Source: Aquimarina agarivorans (lineage in GTDB: Bacteria; Bacteroidota; Bacteroidia; Flavobacteriales; Flavobacteriaceae). Taken from it: a DNA stretch of 64,000 nucleotides. Of the stretch, positions 12,084 to 19,718 are shown piece after piece. Each line of letters opens with the position of its first letter. Position 1 is the stretch's first letter. The notes below the pieces were generated by a model. It was given only the letters and a program-made list of their open reading frames with translations. It searched no databases and had not been told where the DNA came from. The position numbers were made by a program, and so were the translations under genes. The stretch is from assembly GCF_000218485.1 (NCBI RefSeq), contig NZ_AFPB01000177.1, positions 30,842-94,841 of the forward strand, given 5' to 3'.

Positions 12084-12537
12084 CTCTTTTTTTGTCTGAA
12101 ATACTGCTGATTACGTTGAAAATTGAGTTTACTCGAAAAGTTCGAACTCGGTCGTTTTCGAAGTCATACCCCAAACCTTCAGGAAATAGCATATAATGAA
12201 TTTTTCTTTTGGTTTCAATATCTCCTAAACTCTACTTTTAGGTAGGTTAAGAGCTATTTTTAAAGCTCTTTCTATTGCTTTTTTAAGGTTCGAACTATTA
12301 AACTCAGAAGATGATAATAAATTTTCTTTTTCGACCTTTTCAGATTCGAGTCTACCTTTGAATCTTTTGTATTGGTCACTATTAATTTCTTCAAAAACGA
12401 ATCTTTCTTCTAATCGGTCTAGTTTTTTATCAATCTCTTTAATTGCTTTTACGGCAATTTCATTTTCTCTGATTCGCTCTTTATTCATATCTACAAATGT
12501 TTTGTAGATGATTGTTAAGTTTACTGCAATTAAGTAC
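12084..12537 (-). pseudogene. Serine recombinase, C-terminal remnant (truncated and frameshifted)
   Basis: Two minus-strand pieces in different frames join into the tail of a large serine recombinase. 12225-12488 encodes a Lys/Glu-rich coiled coil (KLDRLEERFVFEEINSDQYK then ALKIALNLPKS). The adjoining frame, read through about 12192-12084, gives DIETKRKIHYMLFPEG followed by NDRVRTFRVNSIF, the typical C-terminal end of Bacteroidota site-specific recombinases. A single missing base near 12235-12240 separates them. The catalytic and DNA-binding N-terminal parts are gone; an in-frame stop lies near 12548 and arsR begins at 12601. I infer the remains of an integrative element that used the neighbouring tRNA-Arg. 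Confidence 0.75.
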
Positions 12538-12562
12538 AGCTATTTTTTTGGAATAGTAACAT

Positions 12563-12582
12563 ATTAATCGTAAAATTGCAAT
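12563..12582 (+). promoter_or_regulatory. Putative ArsR operator/promoter upstream of arsR
   Basis: The 20-base block ATTAATCGTAAAATTGCAAT recurs with 18 of 20 identities upstream of the next gene (12948-12967). It covers a poor -7 box (TAAAATTG). A copy in front of each of the two transcription starts suggests an ArsR operator overlapping the promoter. Confidence 0.6.
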
Positions 12583-12600
12583 GAATTAATATAGTAAGTA

Positions 12601-12933
12601 ATGGGGTTAACCAAATCAGAAATTTTTACAGATATTCAAAACGAAGTTGCCCTATTTGCCAAAGTGTTTGCGCATCCGGCGCGAGTAGCCATATTAGAGC
12701 AATTATTTAAGATGGATTCCTGTTACTGTGGTAATTTGGTAGATGAAATTGGTTTGGCACAACCTACAATCTCTCAGCATTTAAAAGAGTTACGAAACTT
12801 AGGACTAATTAAAGGTAATGTTGAAGGAACAAGCGTGTGCTATTGTATTGACACCGAAAATTGGGCAAAGATGAAAGATGTTATGTTTCAATTTTTAAAT
12901 CAAGATAGCGCTAATACAGAAGATTATTGTTAA
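12601..12933 (+). CDS. arsR: ArsR-family metalloregulator
   Basis: 110-residue winged-helix repressor. The recognition region IGLAQPTISQHLKELRNLGLI is complete, and DSCYCGNLV just before it supplies two cysteines at the position where ArsR-type sensors bind As(III); further cysteines lie at VCYC and at the C-terminus. It likely represses itself and the next two genes, since the same 20-base block stands before both starts. The metal specificity is inferred from the neighbouring arsenate reductase. Confidence 0.88.
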   Translation: MGLTKSEIFTDIQNEVALFAKVFAHPARVAILEQLFKMDSCYCGNLVDEIGLAQPTISQHLKELRNLGLIKGNVEGTSVCYCIDTENWAKMKDVMFQFLNQDSANTEDYC

Positions 12934-12947
12934 AAAAATTTGAATCC

Positions 12948-12967
12948 ATTAATCGTATAATCGCAAT
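12948..12967 (+). promoter_or_regulatory. Second copy of the putative ArsR operator
   Basis: ATTAATCGTATAATCGCAAT differs from the copy before arsR at two positions only and sits 15 bases before the start of the DUF6428 gene. It implies a separate, co-regulated promoter for that gene and arsenate reductase. Confidence 0.6.
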
Positions 12968-12981
12968 AAACAAATATAATT

Positions 12982-13455
12982 ATGAAATTATCACAAGTAA
13001 AATCAGAATTAGCGAAATTAAAAACTATAGGTTTTCAGTTACCAAACGGAGAATTGGTACCAAGCCATTTTCACGTTACAGAGGTCGGTAAAATCACCAA
13101 ACATTTTATTGATTGTGGTGGAACGGTAAGAAACGAAGAAGTTGTAAACTTTCAGCTTTGGAATGCAGACGACTATGACCACAGACTGCACCCAGAAAAA
13201 CTGTTGAGCATCATCGAGCTTTCTGAAAAGGTTTTGGGAATTGACAATTTAGAAATCGAAGTAGAATATCAAGCAGATACCATTGGAAAGTTCGGACTTG
13301 ATTTTGACGGGCATCATTTCTTGCTAACCAACAAACAAACCGACTGTTTGGCTAAAGACCAATGTGGCATTCCACAAGAAAAACAAAAAGTGAAAATAGC
13401 TGAATTACAAACACAATCAACAAAGAGTTGTGCACCAGGTTCTGGATGTTGCTAA
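12982..13455 (+). CDS. DUF6428 family protein
   Basis: 157-residue soluble protein of a family regularly found between arsR and the LMW-phosphatase-type arsenate reductase in Bacteroidota. Segments such as LPNGELVPSHFHVTEVG and LWNADDYDHRLHPEKLL are typical. The C-terminus is cysteine-rich (CLAKDQC, then CAPGSGCC), suggesting metal(loid) binding, but no activity is established for the family as far as I know. Confidence 0.85.
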   Translation: MKLSQVKSELAKLKTIGFQLPNGELVPSHFHVTEVGKITKHFIDCGGTVRNEEVVNFQLWNADDYDHRLHPEKLLSIIELSEKVLGIDNLEIEVEYQADTIGKFGLDFDGHHFLLTNKQTDCLAKDQCGIPQEKQKVKIAELQTQSTKSCAPGSGCC

Positions 13456-13474
13456 ATGAATAAATCTTATAAAA

Positions 13475-14125
13475 ATGATAACAACAAAACCAATTCTGTT
13501 TTCAGAAATAGAAAATGTAATTAAAGGATTAAATCCTCAAACAATTACAAGCGAGCGTAAAGAAGTTTTACAACCGCTAGTGGATTTTATTCAGTCAAAA
13601 GTTTCTGAAAACAAAGAAATCCGTATCAATTTCATTTGTACTCACAATTCACGAAGAAGTCATTTATCGCAAGTTTGGGCTCAAACTATGGCTAATTACT
13701 TTAATATTAAAAACGTGTTTTGTTATTCAGGAGGAACAGAGGCAACAGCACTTTTCCCTATGGTTGTAGAAACTTTGAAGAACTCAGGTTTTCAAATAAA
13801 ACCCATTTCAAAAAACGAAAACCCAATTTACAGCATTAAATATGCTGACAATGAACATCCAGTCATCGGGTTTTCAAAAAAGTTAGATGACGATTTTAAC
13901 CCAAAATCTGAATTTGCAGCTATTATGACTTGCTCACAGGCTGATGGTGGTTGTCCTTTCATTGCAGGTGCAGAAAAACGTATTCCAATAACCTTTGAAG
14001 ACCCAAAAGCATTTGATAATACACCGCAACAAGCAGAAAAATACAATGAAAGAAGTCTGCAAATTGCTACTGAACTGTTCTACGTTTTTTCTCAAATAAA
14101 TTCTTTAAAAAAAAAGTATAAGTAA
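13475..14125 (+). CDS. Arsenate reductase-like low-molecular-weight phosphatase
   Basis: 216-residue protein with the CX5R phosphatase loop ICTHNSRRSH at about residues 54-63, the nucleophile being the Cys of CTHNSRR, and a later cysteine pair in TCSQADGGCPF. This matches the ArsC family built on the LMW protein tyrosine phosphatase fold, which reduces arsenate to arsenite. It is 20 bases downstream of the DUF6428 gene in one operon. The arsenite exporter (Acr3) that usually follows is absent; the next DNA is an inverted-repeat element. Confidence 0.88.
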   Translation: MITTKPILFSEIENVIKGLNPQTITSERKEVLQPLVDFIQSKVSENKEIRINFICTHNSRRSHLSQVWAQTMANYFNIKNVFCYSGGTEATALFPMVVETLKNSGFQIKPISKNENPIYSIKYADNEHPVIGFSKKLDDDFNPKSEFAAIMTCSQADGGCPFIAGAEKRIPITFEDPKAFDNTPQQAEKYNERSLQIATELFYVFSQINSLKKKYK

Positions 14126-14149
14126 CCAACTGGTTTACAATTTACTTTT

Positions 14150-14344
14150 AACCTGAGTTCGATTAATATTTTTATCATAAAGCACTGATTATTATTTGTT
14201 TTAAAATTAATTATTGTATTCCGCAAGGTCTTTAGGACCTTGTAGATATAAAATTTAGATAATTTAAAAGCCTACAAGGTTTCAAAACCTTGTAGGAGTC
14301 TTTAACATGCTTTAAATCATGTTTTTAATAATTGAACTCAGGTT
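14150..14344. mobile_element. MITE-like element with terminal inverted repeats and internal palindromes
   Basis: About 195 bp bounded by 15-bp terminal inverted repeats (14150-14164 and 14330-14344, 14 of 15 matching). Inside are two further palindromes: CAAGGTC-TTTAG-GACCTTG at 14224-14242 and CCTACAAGGTTT with its complement at 14271-14296. No coding capacity and no clear target duplication. It lies between arsenate reductase and an orphan gene tail. Classification as a non-autonomous or REP-like element is inference. Confidence 0.6.
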
Positions 14345-14346
14345 AT

Positions 14347-14479
14347 CAATAATAATTGTGCGCTAATGTCTACAAATGATGCTGTTTGGGTATTCACAGA
14401 AAATTCTAATGCTCCAGGAGAAATGATAATGATGGAGCCTGGTAACGCAGGTGTACGATGTGTTACTGAAAATAATTAA
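14347..14479 (+). pseudogene. Orphan C-terminal gene fragment
   Basis: An open frame without a convincing start begins at the edge of the inverted-repeat element and ends at TAA 14477-14479, followed by a good terminator. The visible residues include TNDAVWVFTENSNAPGE and end GVRCVTENN. The VRCV ending resembles the last strand of some secreted Bacteroidota domains (FISUMP/DUF1566-like), but this is weak. Probably the 3' end of a gene whose upstream part was lost. Confidence 0.45.
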
Positions 14480-14503
14480 TCTAGGTTTTTTTTCTACTTT
14501 TAT

Positions 14504-14535
14504 AAAGAGTGGTCTTTTAGGCCACTCTTTTCTTT
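14504..14535 (+). terminator. Rho-independent terminator
   Basis: Stem AAAGAGTGG / CCACTCTTT (14504-14512 with 14522-14530, extendable by two pairs) followed by a T-rich run. It ends the orphan fragment and insulates the sulfur cluster downstream. Confidence 0.85.
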
Positions 14536-14539
14536 TTTA

Positions 14540-14584
14540 TGTAACTAGAGTTACAGAATGTTATTATTTCTAAAAGTACATTTG
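14540..14584 (+). promoter_or_regulatory. Crp/Fnr-type operator (site 1) and promoter
   Basis: Perfect 6-4-6 palindrome TGTAACTAGAGTTACA at 14540-14555, then a -7 box TACATTTG at 14577-14584. The palindrome start is 37 bases before the -7 box start, placing its centre near -41 from the expected transcription start, the class II activator position. It drives DUF983 and Crp/Fnr 1. Confidence 0.8.
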
Positions 14585-14595
14585 AAATAAAAAAG

Positions 14596-14976
14596 ATGAC
14601 ATTTTTAAAGAAATTATATAGCATATTAAAATTCAAATGTCCTCGATGTCACGAAGGAGATTTTTTAGAAGGCAAGGTTTACCAATTCTCTAAAATGGGA
14701 AAGGTCAAAAAAAAATGCTCTCATTGTAATTTAAAATATGAAATAGAAACAGGATTTTTCTATGGTGCTATGTATGTTTCTTATGCACTAGGTGTTGCTT
14801 TAGGAATATCTGTTTGGGTATTACAACTTCTATTTTTGCCTGATGCTTCTCCAATGACATTATTTTTGGCTATTGTGCTATCCGTAATTTTATTTTATCC
14901 ATTATTGTATTCTTTATCAAAAATAATTTGGATAAATTTCTTTGTATCTTATAAAAAATCAAACACCTCAAAATGA
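14596..14976 (+). CDS. DUF983 family membrane protein
   Basis: 126-residue protein with an N-terminal zinc-ribbon-like pair CPRCHEGD and CSHCNLKYE, followed by two or three membrane segments from about residue 60 on. This is the DUF983 family, of unknown function. It is first in a two-gene operon under operator site 1 and overlaps the following regulator gene (ATGA). A sulfur-related role is suggested only by context. Confidence 0.85.
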   Translation: MTFLKKLYSILKFKCPRCHEGDFLEGKVYQFSKMGKVKKKCSHCNLKYEIETGFFYGAMYVSYALGVALGISVWVLQLLFLPDASPMTLFLAIVLSVILFYPLLYSLSKIIWINFFVSYKKSNTSK

Positions 14977-15609
14977 TTATACCAGAATTAGAGCAACAAT
15001 ATGATTACCTTTTAGAAAAGGAGCTTCTTATAGAAATTTCAAAAATTGGAGTAATAAAAGAAGTTTCAGAAGGGGTTGAGTTGATGCGAGTGGGTCAGTA
15101 TATCAAATCAATGCCGCTACTTTTAAATGGAGTTATAAAGATACTGAGAAACGATGAGGACGGGGAAGAACTTTTGCTTTACTTTTTAGAAAAAGGAGAT
15201 ACTTGTGCTATGACACTTAATTGTTGTTTGAGAGATACAAAAAGTGAAATAAAAGCGGTCACAGAAACACCTACAAAACTCATTATGATCCCTGTAGAAA
15301 AAATGGAACAGTGGTTAGTGAGATATAAAAGTTGGCGTAATTTTGTACTGAATAGCTATCACGGGAGGCTAATGGAAATGCTAACAGCCATAGATGCTGT
15401 TGCCTTCAAAAAAAATGGACGAACGTTTGTTAGATTACTTAAAAGAAAAAGCTAAAGTTACAGGAAATACAACTTTACAAGCAACTCATCAAGAGATAGC
15501 TTTTGATCTACACTCTTCCAGAGTTGTTATTTCTAGACTTTTAAAGGTTTTAGAAAAAGAAGATGCTATTAAGATTTCAAGAAATAGTATTGAATTGTTA
15601 AAGGAATAG
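14973..15609 (+). CDS. Crp/Fnr-family transcription regulator 1, interrupted by a frameshift
   Basis: Cyclic-nucleotide-binding-fold sensor domain (GVIKILRNDEDGEELLLYFL) with a cysteine cluster GDTCAMTLNCC, then a Crp-type helix-turn-helix (TLQATHQEIAFDLHSSRVV). The two parts are in different frames. After DAVAFKK the frame runs to a stop at 15455, while MDERLLDYLKEK continues one frame over to 15609. The break is an A8 run at 15408-15415 where seven A would restore a normal protein of about 211 residues. The gene overlaps DUF983. It may be a real truncation, a slippage-rescued gene or a sequencing error. Confidence 0.85.
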
Positions 15610-15613
15610 CTTA

Positions 15614-15658
15614 TGTAACTCATGTTACTGTAAAAGAAGAAACTTCATATTAGTTTTG
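15614..15658 (+). promoter_or_regulatory. Crp/Fnr-type operator (site 2) and promoter
   Basis: Palindrome TGTAACTCATGTTACT at 15614-15629 and -7 box TAGTTTTG at 15651-15658, again with 37 bases between their starts. It lies 5 bases after the regulator 1 stop and controls the SulP, persulfide dioxygenase and Crp/Fnr 2 operon. Confidence 0.8.
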
Positions 15659-15678
15659 ATTATTATTTAATACTAATC

Positions 15679-17400
15679 GTGAAATCTTTTACAACATATT
15701 TTAATTGGTTAACGACCTATCCTAAGTCAAATTTAAAAGGAGATATAGTTGCAGGTATTACTGTTGGAATTTTATTGATTCCGCAGGGTATGGCTTATGC
15801 AATAATTGCAGGATTACCTGTAGTTTATGGATTATATGCAGCCATATTTCCGCAAATTATATATTTCTTTTTGGGAAGTTCAAAACGATTAGCTGTTGGT
15901 CCTGTAGCTTTGGATTCTTTGATAGTAGCAGCTGGTCTTGGCGCTCTAAATCTTGATACAACTTTGTATGTGCAAGCAGCCATTTTATTAGCGCTACTCG
16001 TAGGGAGTATCCATTTTTTACTTGGAATATTTAAATTAGGTTTTTTAGTCAATTTTTTATCAAAACCAGTGATTTCTGGTTTTACATTAGCAGCTGCTAT
16101 TACTATTGGATTCAGTCAGCTAAAGTATATTCTGGGCACATATCGTATAGATAATAGTAATAATCTTAGGCTATTAAATTTTAATACTTTTTGGGAATCA
16201 ATCCACTTGCCGACCTTTCTTTTAGGTTTCGGAACGCTGTTGTTGTTAGTTTTATTTAAAAAAATGAATAAAAACATCCCATCGCCCATAATTATAGTGG
16301 TTTTAGGACTACTAGTTTCATACTTTTTAAATCTTAAGGAGTTGGGAATTTCAATTATAGGACATATACCTAGTGGCTTACCTTCTTTTCAATATCCTCA
16401 ATTATCATATGAATTAGTTTTAAAGTTAATACCAATAGCAATCACCCTCGCTATAATTTCATATACTGAAGCTATTTCAATAGCAAAAGTTATTGAAGCC
16501 AAACACGAAGAAAATGAACTTAAGCCTAATCAAGAGTTAATAGCACTTGGCTTTTTAAATATCATAGGCGCTTTCTTTCAATCCTATCCAGTAACAGGAG
16601 GTTTATCAAGAACTATTGTAAATGATGACTCAGGAGCGAATTCAAAAATAGCATCATTAATTAGTGCTTTTACAGTCGCTATAGTACTTGTTTTTCTAAC
16701 ACCTCTTTTTTACTATTTGCCCAAGGCTATACTAGGAGCGATTATTATTGTTTCTGTACTAGGATTGTTAAATTTTAACTATGCCATAGAGTTGTTTAAA
16801 AATAGGAAAGATGAATTTCTAGTATTGTTAGTCTCTTTTATTTTTTCCCTTTTTATGGGAATTAAACAAGGCTTATTATTTGGTGTACTTCTTTCTTTAT
16901 TATTAATGGTTTATAGAACTTCTAAGCCTCATATTGCTGTTTTAGGCAATGTAAAAGGAACACCGTATTTTAAAAATATAACTCGATTTTCAGAACAAAT
17001 TGACACCCATAATTCGATACTTATTTTACGCTTCGATGCGCAAATTTATTTCGGTAATGCTGCTTTTTTCAGAAAACAAATTCTAAAAACATTAGAACAA
17101 CAACAATACACAATTGATACTATTGTATTGAATGCTGAAAGTATAAGTTATATCGATAGCTCTGGGGTATATATGTTAAAAAGTCTAATCAAAGAGCTGA
17201 AAAACAAAGGTGTTAGGCTTGTAGTGTCTAGTGCTATAGGTCCGATTAGAGATATATTCAACAAAACAGGGTTATTAAATGAAATAGGCTGTGATAACTT
17301 ATTCATTGATACCCTTGCGGCCTATGAATTTTTAACCAAAAAGAAATTACAAACAGATCTTCAAAGTAAAATTAGTTTGCAATCTAATAAAAAGAATTAA
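15679..17400 (+). CDS. SulP-family anion transporter with STAS domain
   Basis: 573-residue SLC26/SulP transporter. About ten to twelve membrane segments begin with the conserved GDIVAGITVGILLIPQGMAY, and a cytoplasmic STAS domain occupies roughly residues 440-550 (VLNAESISYIDSSGVYML). Homologues carry sulfate, bicarbonate or related anions; the substrate cannot be read from sequence. The start is GTG 15679, just after the -7 box. It is the first gene of an operon with a persulfide dioxygenase fusion, so sulfate or sulfite export/import is a reasonable inference. Confidence 0.93.
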   Translation: MKSFTTYFNWLTTYPKSNLKGDIVAGITVGILLIPQGMAYAIIAGLPVVYGLYAAIFPQIIYFFLGSSKRLAVGPVALDSLIVAAGLGALNLDTTLYVQAAILLALLVGSIHFLLGIFKLGFLVNFLSKPVISGFTLAAAITIGFSQLKYILGTYRIDNSNNLRLLNFNTFWESIHLPTFLLGFGTLLLLVLFKKMNKNIPSPIIIVVLGLLVSYFLNLKELGISIIGHIPSGLPSFQYPQLSYELVLKLIPIAITLAIISYTEAISIAKVIEAKHEENELKPNQELIALGFLNIIGAFFQSYPVTGGLSRTIVNDDSGANSKIASLISAFTVAIVLVFLTPLFYYLPKAILGAIIIVSVLGLLNFNYAIELFKNRKDEFLVLLVSFIFSLFMGIKQGLLFGVLLSLLLMVYRTSKPHIAVLGNVKGTPYFKNITRFSEQIDTHNSILILRFDAQIYFGNAAFFRKQILKTLEQQQYTIDTIVLNAESISYIDSSGVYMLKSLIKELKNKGVRLVVSSAIGPIRDIFNKTGLLNEIGCDNLFIDTLAAYEFLTKKKLQTDLQSKISLQSNKKN

Positions 17401-17402
17401 TT

Positions 17403-18812
17403 ATGAAAATAGAACAAATTTATACAGGATGTTTAGCTCAAGGAGCATACTATATCGAAAGTAAAGGAGAAGTTGCTATTATCGATCCTTTAAGGGAAGT
17501 TATTCCTTATTTAGAAAAAGCGAAAGAAAGAAATGCACGTATAAAATATATTTTTGAAACACATTTTCATGCCGACTTTGTAAGTGGCCATATTACACTA
17601 GCAAAGGAAACAGGGGCACCAATTATCTACGGCCCAAATGCAGAGACGAGTTTTGATGCTATAATTGCAAAAGATGGTCAAGAGTTTCAACTTGGTGACA
17701 TAAGCATTACTGCTATACATACTCCAGGGCATACCATGGAAAGTACTTGTTACCTTTTAAAAGATGCTCAAGGGCAAGATCATGCTTTATTTAGTGGAGA
17801 TACCTTGTTTCTAGGAGATGTTGGCAGACCCGACTTAGCACAAAAAGGAGCAGATATAACACAAGAAGAGCTTGCGGGGATATTGTACGATAGTTTGCGT
17901 AACAAAATAATGACTTTAAATGATAATGTTTTGGTATACCCAGCACATGGGGCCGGATCTGCATGTGGTAAAAATTTAAGTAAAGAAACGGTTGGTACCA
18001 TCGGTGAGCAAAAGGAAGTCAATTATGCCTTACGTTCAGATATGACTAAAGATGAATTCATAGAAGAAGTTACCGATGGTCTATTACCGCCACCTGTTTA
18101 TTTTCCTGCCAATGTAAAATTAAATAAAGAAGGCTATAAAGATATTAGTGAAGTATTAGAAACAGGTACCAAAGCATTATCACCTGAAGCTTTTGAACAA
18201 TTAGCTAATGAAAGTGGAGCTCTAATTTTGGATGTTAGACACCAAGATGAATTTGCTAAAGGACATATTCCTAATTCAATATTTATTGGCCTCGATGGTA
18301 GTTTTGCACCTTGGGCAGGAGCACTTATTGGAGATGTGCAACACCCGATTTTACTAATAACAGACGAAGGTCGAGAAGAAGAAGCGGTAACAAGATTATC
18401 GCGTGTAGGTTTCGATAATACGTTAGGATATTTAGATGGAGGTTTCTCTGCTTGGCAACAAAGTGGAAAAGGATATGATGTAGTATATGGCTGTAGTGCT
18501 GATCAGTTAAAATCTTTAATGCCAAACCAACTTGCAATTTTTGATGTTAGAAAAAAAGGTGAGTTTTTATCGGAAAGAATACCATCAGCAAAACATACTC
18601 CTTTAAGTCAAATTAATGACTTTCTAGAAGATTTCCCTAAAGAGAAAACGTTTTACATTCATTGTGCTGGTGGATACCGAAGTATGATCGCAGCTTCAAT
18701 TTTAAAAAGTCGTGGCATTCATAATCTAGTAGATGTTAAAGGAGGATTTAAAGCAATCAAAGAATCTGAAATCGAAACGACAAATTATGTATGTCCTTCA
18801 ACCACAAAATAA
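17403..18812 (+). CDS. Persulfide dioxygenase-rhodanese fusion (CstB-like MBL-fold protein)
   Basis: 469 residues in three domains. The N-terminal metallo-beta-lactamase domain has THFHADFVSGH (His54, His56, Asp58, His63), with TPGHTMEST, SGDTLFLGDVGRPDL and YPAHG supplying the other metal ligands. Residues about 255-355 are a rhodanese-like domain whose loop (ITDEGREEE) lacks the catalytic cysteine. Residues about 365-465 are an active rhodanese with CAGGYRS (Cys421). This is the arrangement of CstB, an Fe(II) persulfide dioxygenase/sulfurtransferase in sulfide detoxification. It follows the SulP gene by 2 bases. Confidence 0.93.
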   Translation: MKIEQIYTGCLAQGAYYIESKGEVAIIDPLREVIPYLEKAKERNARIKYIFETHFHADFVSGHITLAKETGAPIIYGPNAETSFDAIIAKDGQEFQLGDISITAIHTPGHTMESTCYLLKDAQGQDHALFSGDTLFLGDVGRPDLAQKGADITQEELAGILYDSLRNKIMTLNDNVLVYPAHGAGSACGKNLSKETVGTIGEQKEVNYALRSDMTKDEFIEEVTDGLLPPPVYFPANVKLNKEGYKDISEVLETGTKALSPEAFEQLANESGALILDVRHQDEFAKGHIPNSIFIGLDGSFAPWAGALIGDVQHPILLITDEGREEEAVTRLSRVGFDNTLGYLDGGFSAWQQSGKGYDVVYGCSADQLKSLMPNQLAIFDVRKKGEFLSERIPSAKHTPLSQINDFLEDFPKEKTFYIHCAGGYRSMIAASILKSRGIHNLVDVKGGFKAIKESEIETTNYVCPSTTK

Positions 18813-18819
18813 ATTGTAC

Positions 18820-18897
18820 ATGAAAAAGTTAGTATGGGCACTTACAATAAAGATTGGTCACAATGCTTGGAGAAAAGATCAAAAAATAATAAAATGA
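18820..18897 (+). CDS. Possible 25-residue leader peptide before Crp/Fnr 2
   Basis: A short frame starts at ATG 18820, 7 bases after the dioxygenase stop. It encodes MKKLVWALTIKIGHNAWRKD and a few more residues, and ends at TGA 18895-18897, overlapping the proposed Crp/Fnr 2 start as ATGA. The overlap suggests translational coupling, but the sequence is unrecognised and could be chance. Confidence 0.25.
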   Translation: MKKLVWALTIKIGHNAWRKDQKIIK

Positions 18898-19526
18898 TAG
18901 AAACAGCAATACAAACTAATTTTCCTCAATTGGCTACGATGCCTGACTTAACAAAAGAAATAGCAAGTATTAGTTCTATTGTACACCTAGAAAAAGGTAC
19001 TGTATTTTTAAAAGAAGGGTCTTATGTAAAGGTGATACCGCTATTAGTTCAAGGCCTTGCTAAAGTTTATAAAGAAGATGAAAATGGGCATGAAGTCTTA
19101 CTTTATTACATAAAGCCCGGCGAAAGTTGTATAACTTCCGTAACTCTTATGAACAGAAACAAAGCTAGTAATGTAAAAGCTATTATCGAAGAAGATGCGA
19201 AAGTTGTAGTGATTCCAACAGATAAAGCCATAAAAATTGCTCAGAAATATCCTAAATGGAATGAGTTTATATATGAATTATTCAGCCATAAATTTTTAGA
19301 GCTCATCAATGTCATTAAAGTATTAACATTCTCTAATAAGGATACACGCCTTATGGAATATCTAAAAAAAGCAGTAGCTATAAAAGGGAATAATTCAGTT
19401 CAGGCCACTCATCAACAAATTGCCGATGATTTAGGTTCATCAAGAGAAGTTATTTCTAGATTACTAAAAAAATTAGAGCATGAAGGTTTAGTAAGACTGC
19501 AACAGGGTAGTATCAAACTTTTATGA
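18894..19526 (+). CDS. Crp/Fnr-family transcription regulator 2
   Basis: About 210 residues: a cyclic-nucleotide-binding-type beta-roll (GLAKVYKEDENGHEVLLYYI), one cysteine in GESCITS aligned with the cysteine cluster of regulator 1, and a C-terminal helix-turn-helix (QATHQQIADDLGSSREVISR). The frame extends upstream to ATG 18834, but ATG 18894 gives the usual start MIETAI and is chosen. It is last in the SulP operon and therefore probably activates its own transcription. The lone cysteine is a candidate redox or persulfide sensor; this is inference. Confidence 0.9.
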   Translation: MIETAIQTNFPQLATMPDLTKEIASISSIVHLEKGTVFLKEGSYVKVIPLLVQGLAKVYKEDENGHEVLLYYIKPGESCITSVTLMNRNKASNVKAIIEEDAKVVVIPTDKAIKIAQKYPKWNEFIYELFSHKFLELINVIKVLTFSNKDTRLMEYLKKAVAIKGNNSVQATHQQIADDLGSSREVISRLLKKLEHEGLVRLQQGSIKLL

Positions 19527-19546
19527 TTTATTGGCACTGCCAAAGG

Positions 19547-19622
19547 GTATAATACCCCGAGGCTTGCCTCAAAATTGAAAGCTTGTTTCAAAAGAATGCC
19601 TCGTGGGCTTGCTCCGAGGTAG
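19547..19622. repeat. REP-like palindromic repeat
   Basis: Two GC-richer palindromic units, GAGGC-TT-GCCTC at 19559-19570 and CCTCG...CGAGG at 19599-19618, share the words GGCTTG and CCGAGG and stand out against the AT-rich background. They resemble dispersed extragenic palindromes of Bacteroidota and may also end transcription after Crp/Fnr 2. Confidence 0.55.
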
Positions 19623-19669
19623 TTTACTTAGCTTTCTAAATCTAATTAAACTATTTATTTTTTATCAGT

Positions 19670-19714
19670 TGTAACATTTGTCACATGAATGATTATAAGG
19701 CATGCTTAAATTTG
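19670..19714 (+). promoter_or_regulatory. Crp/Fnr-type operator (site 3) and promoter
   Basis: Near-palindrome TGTAACATTTGTCACA at 19670-19685 (one mismatch between arms) and -7 box TAAATTTG at 19707-19714, spaced 37 bases start to start as at the other sites. It precedes the small membrane peptide and DUF2892. Confidence 0.75.
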
Positions 19715-19718
19715 AAAT

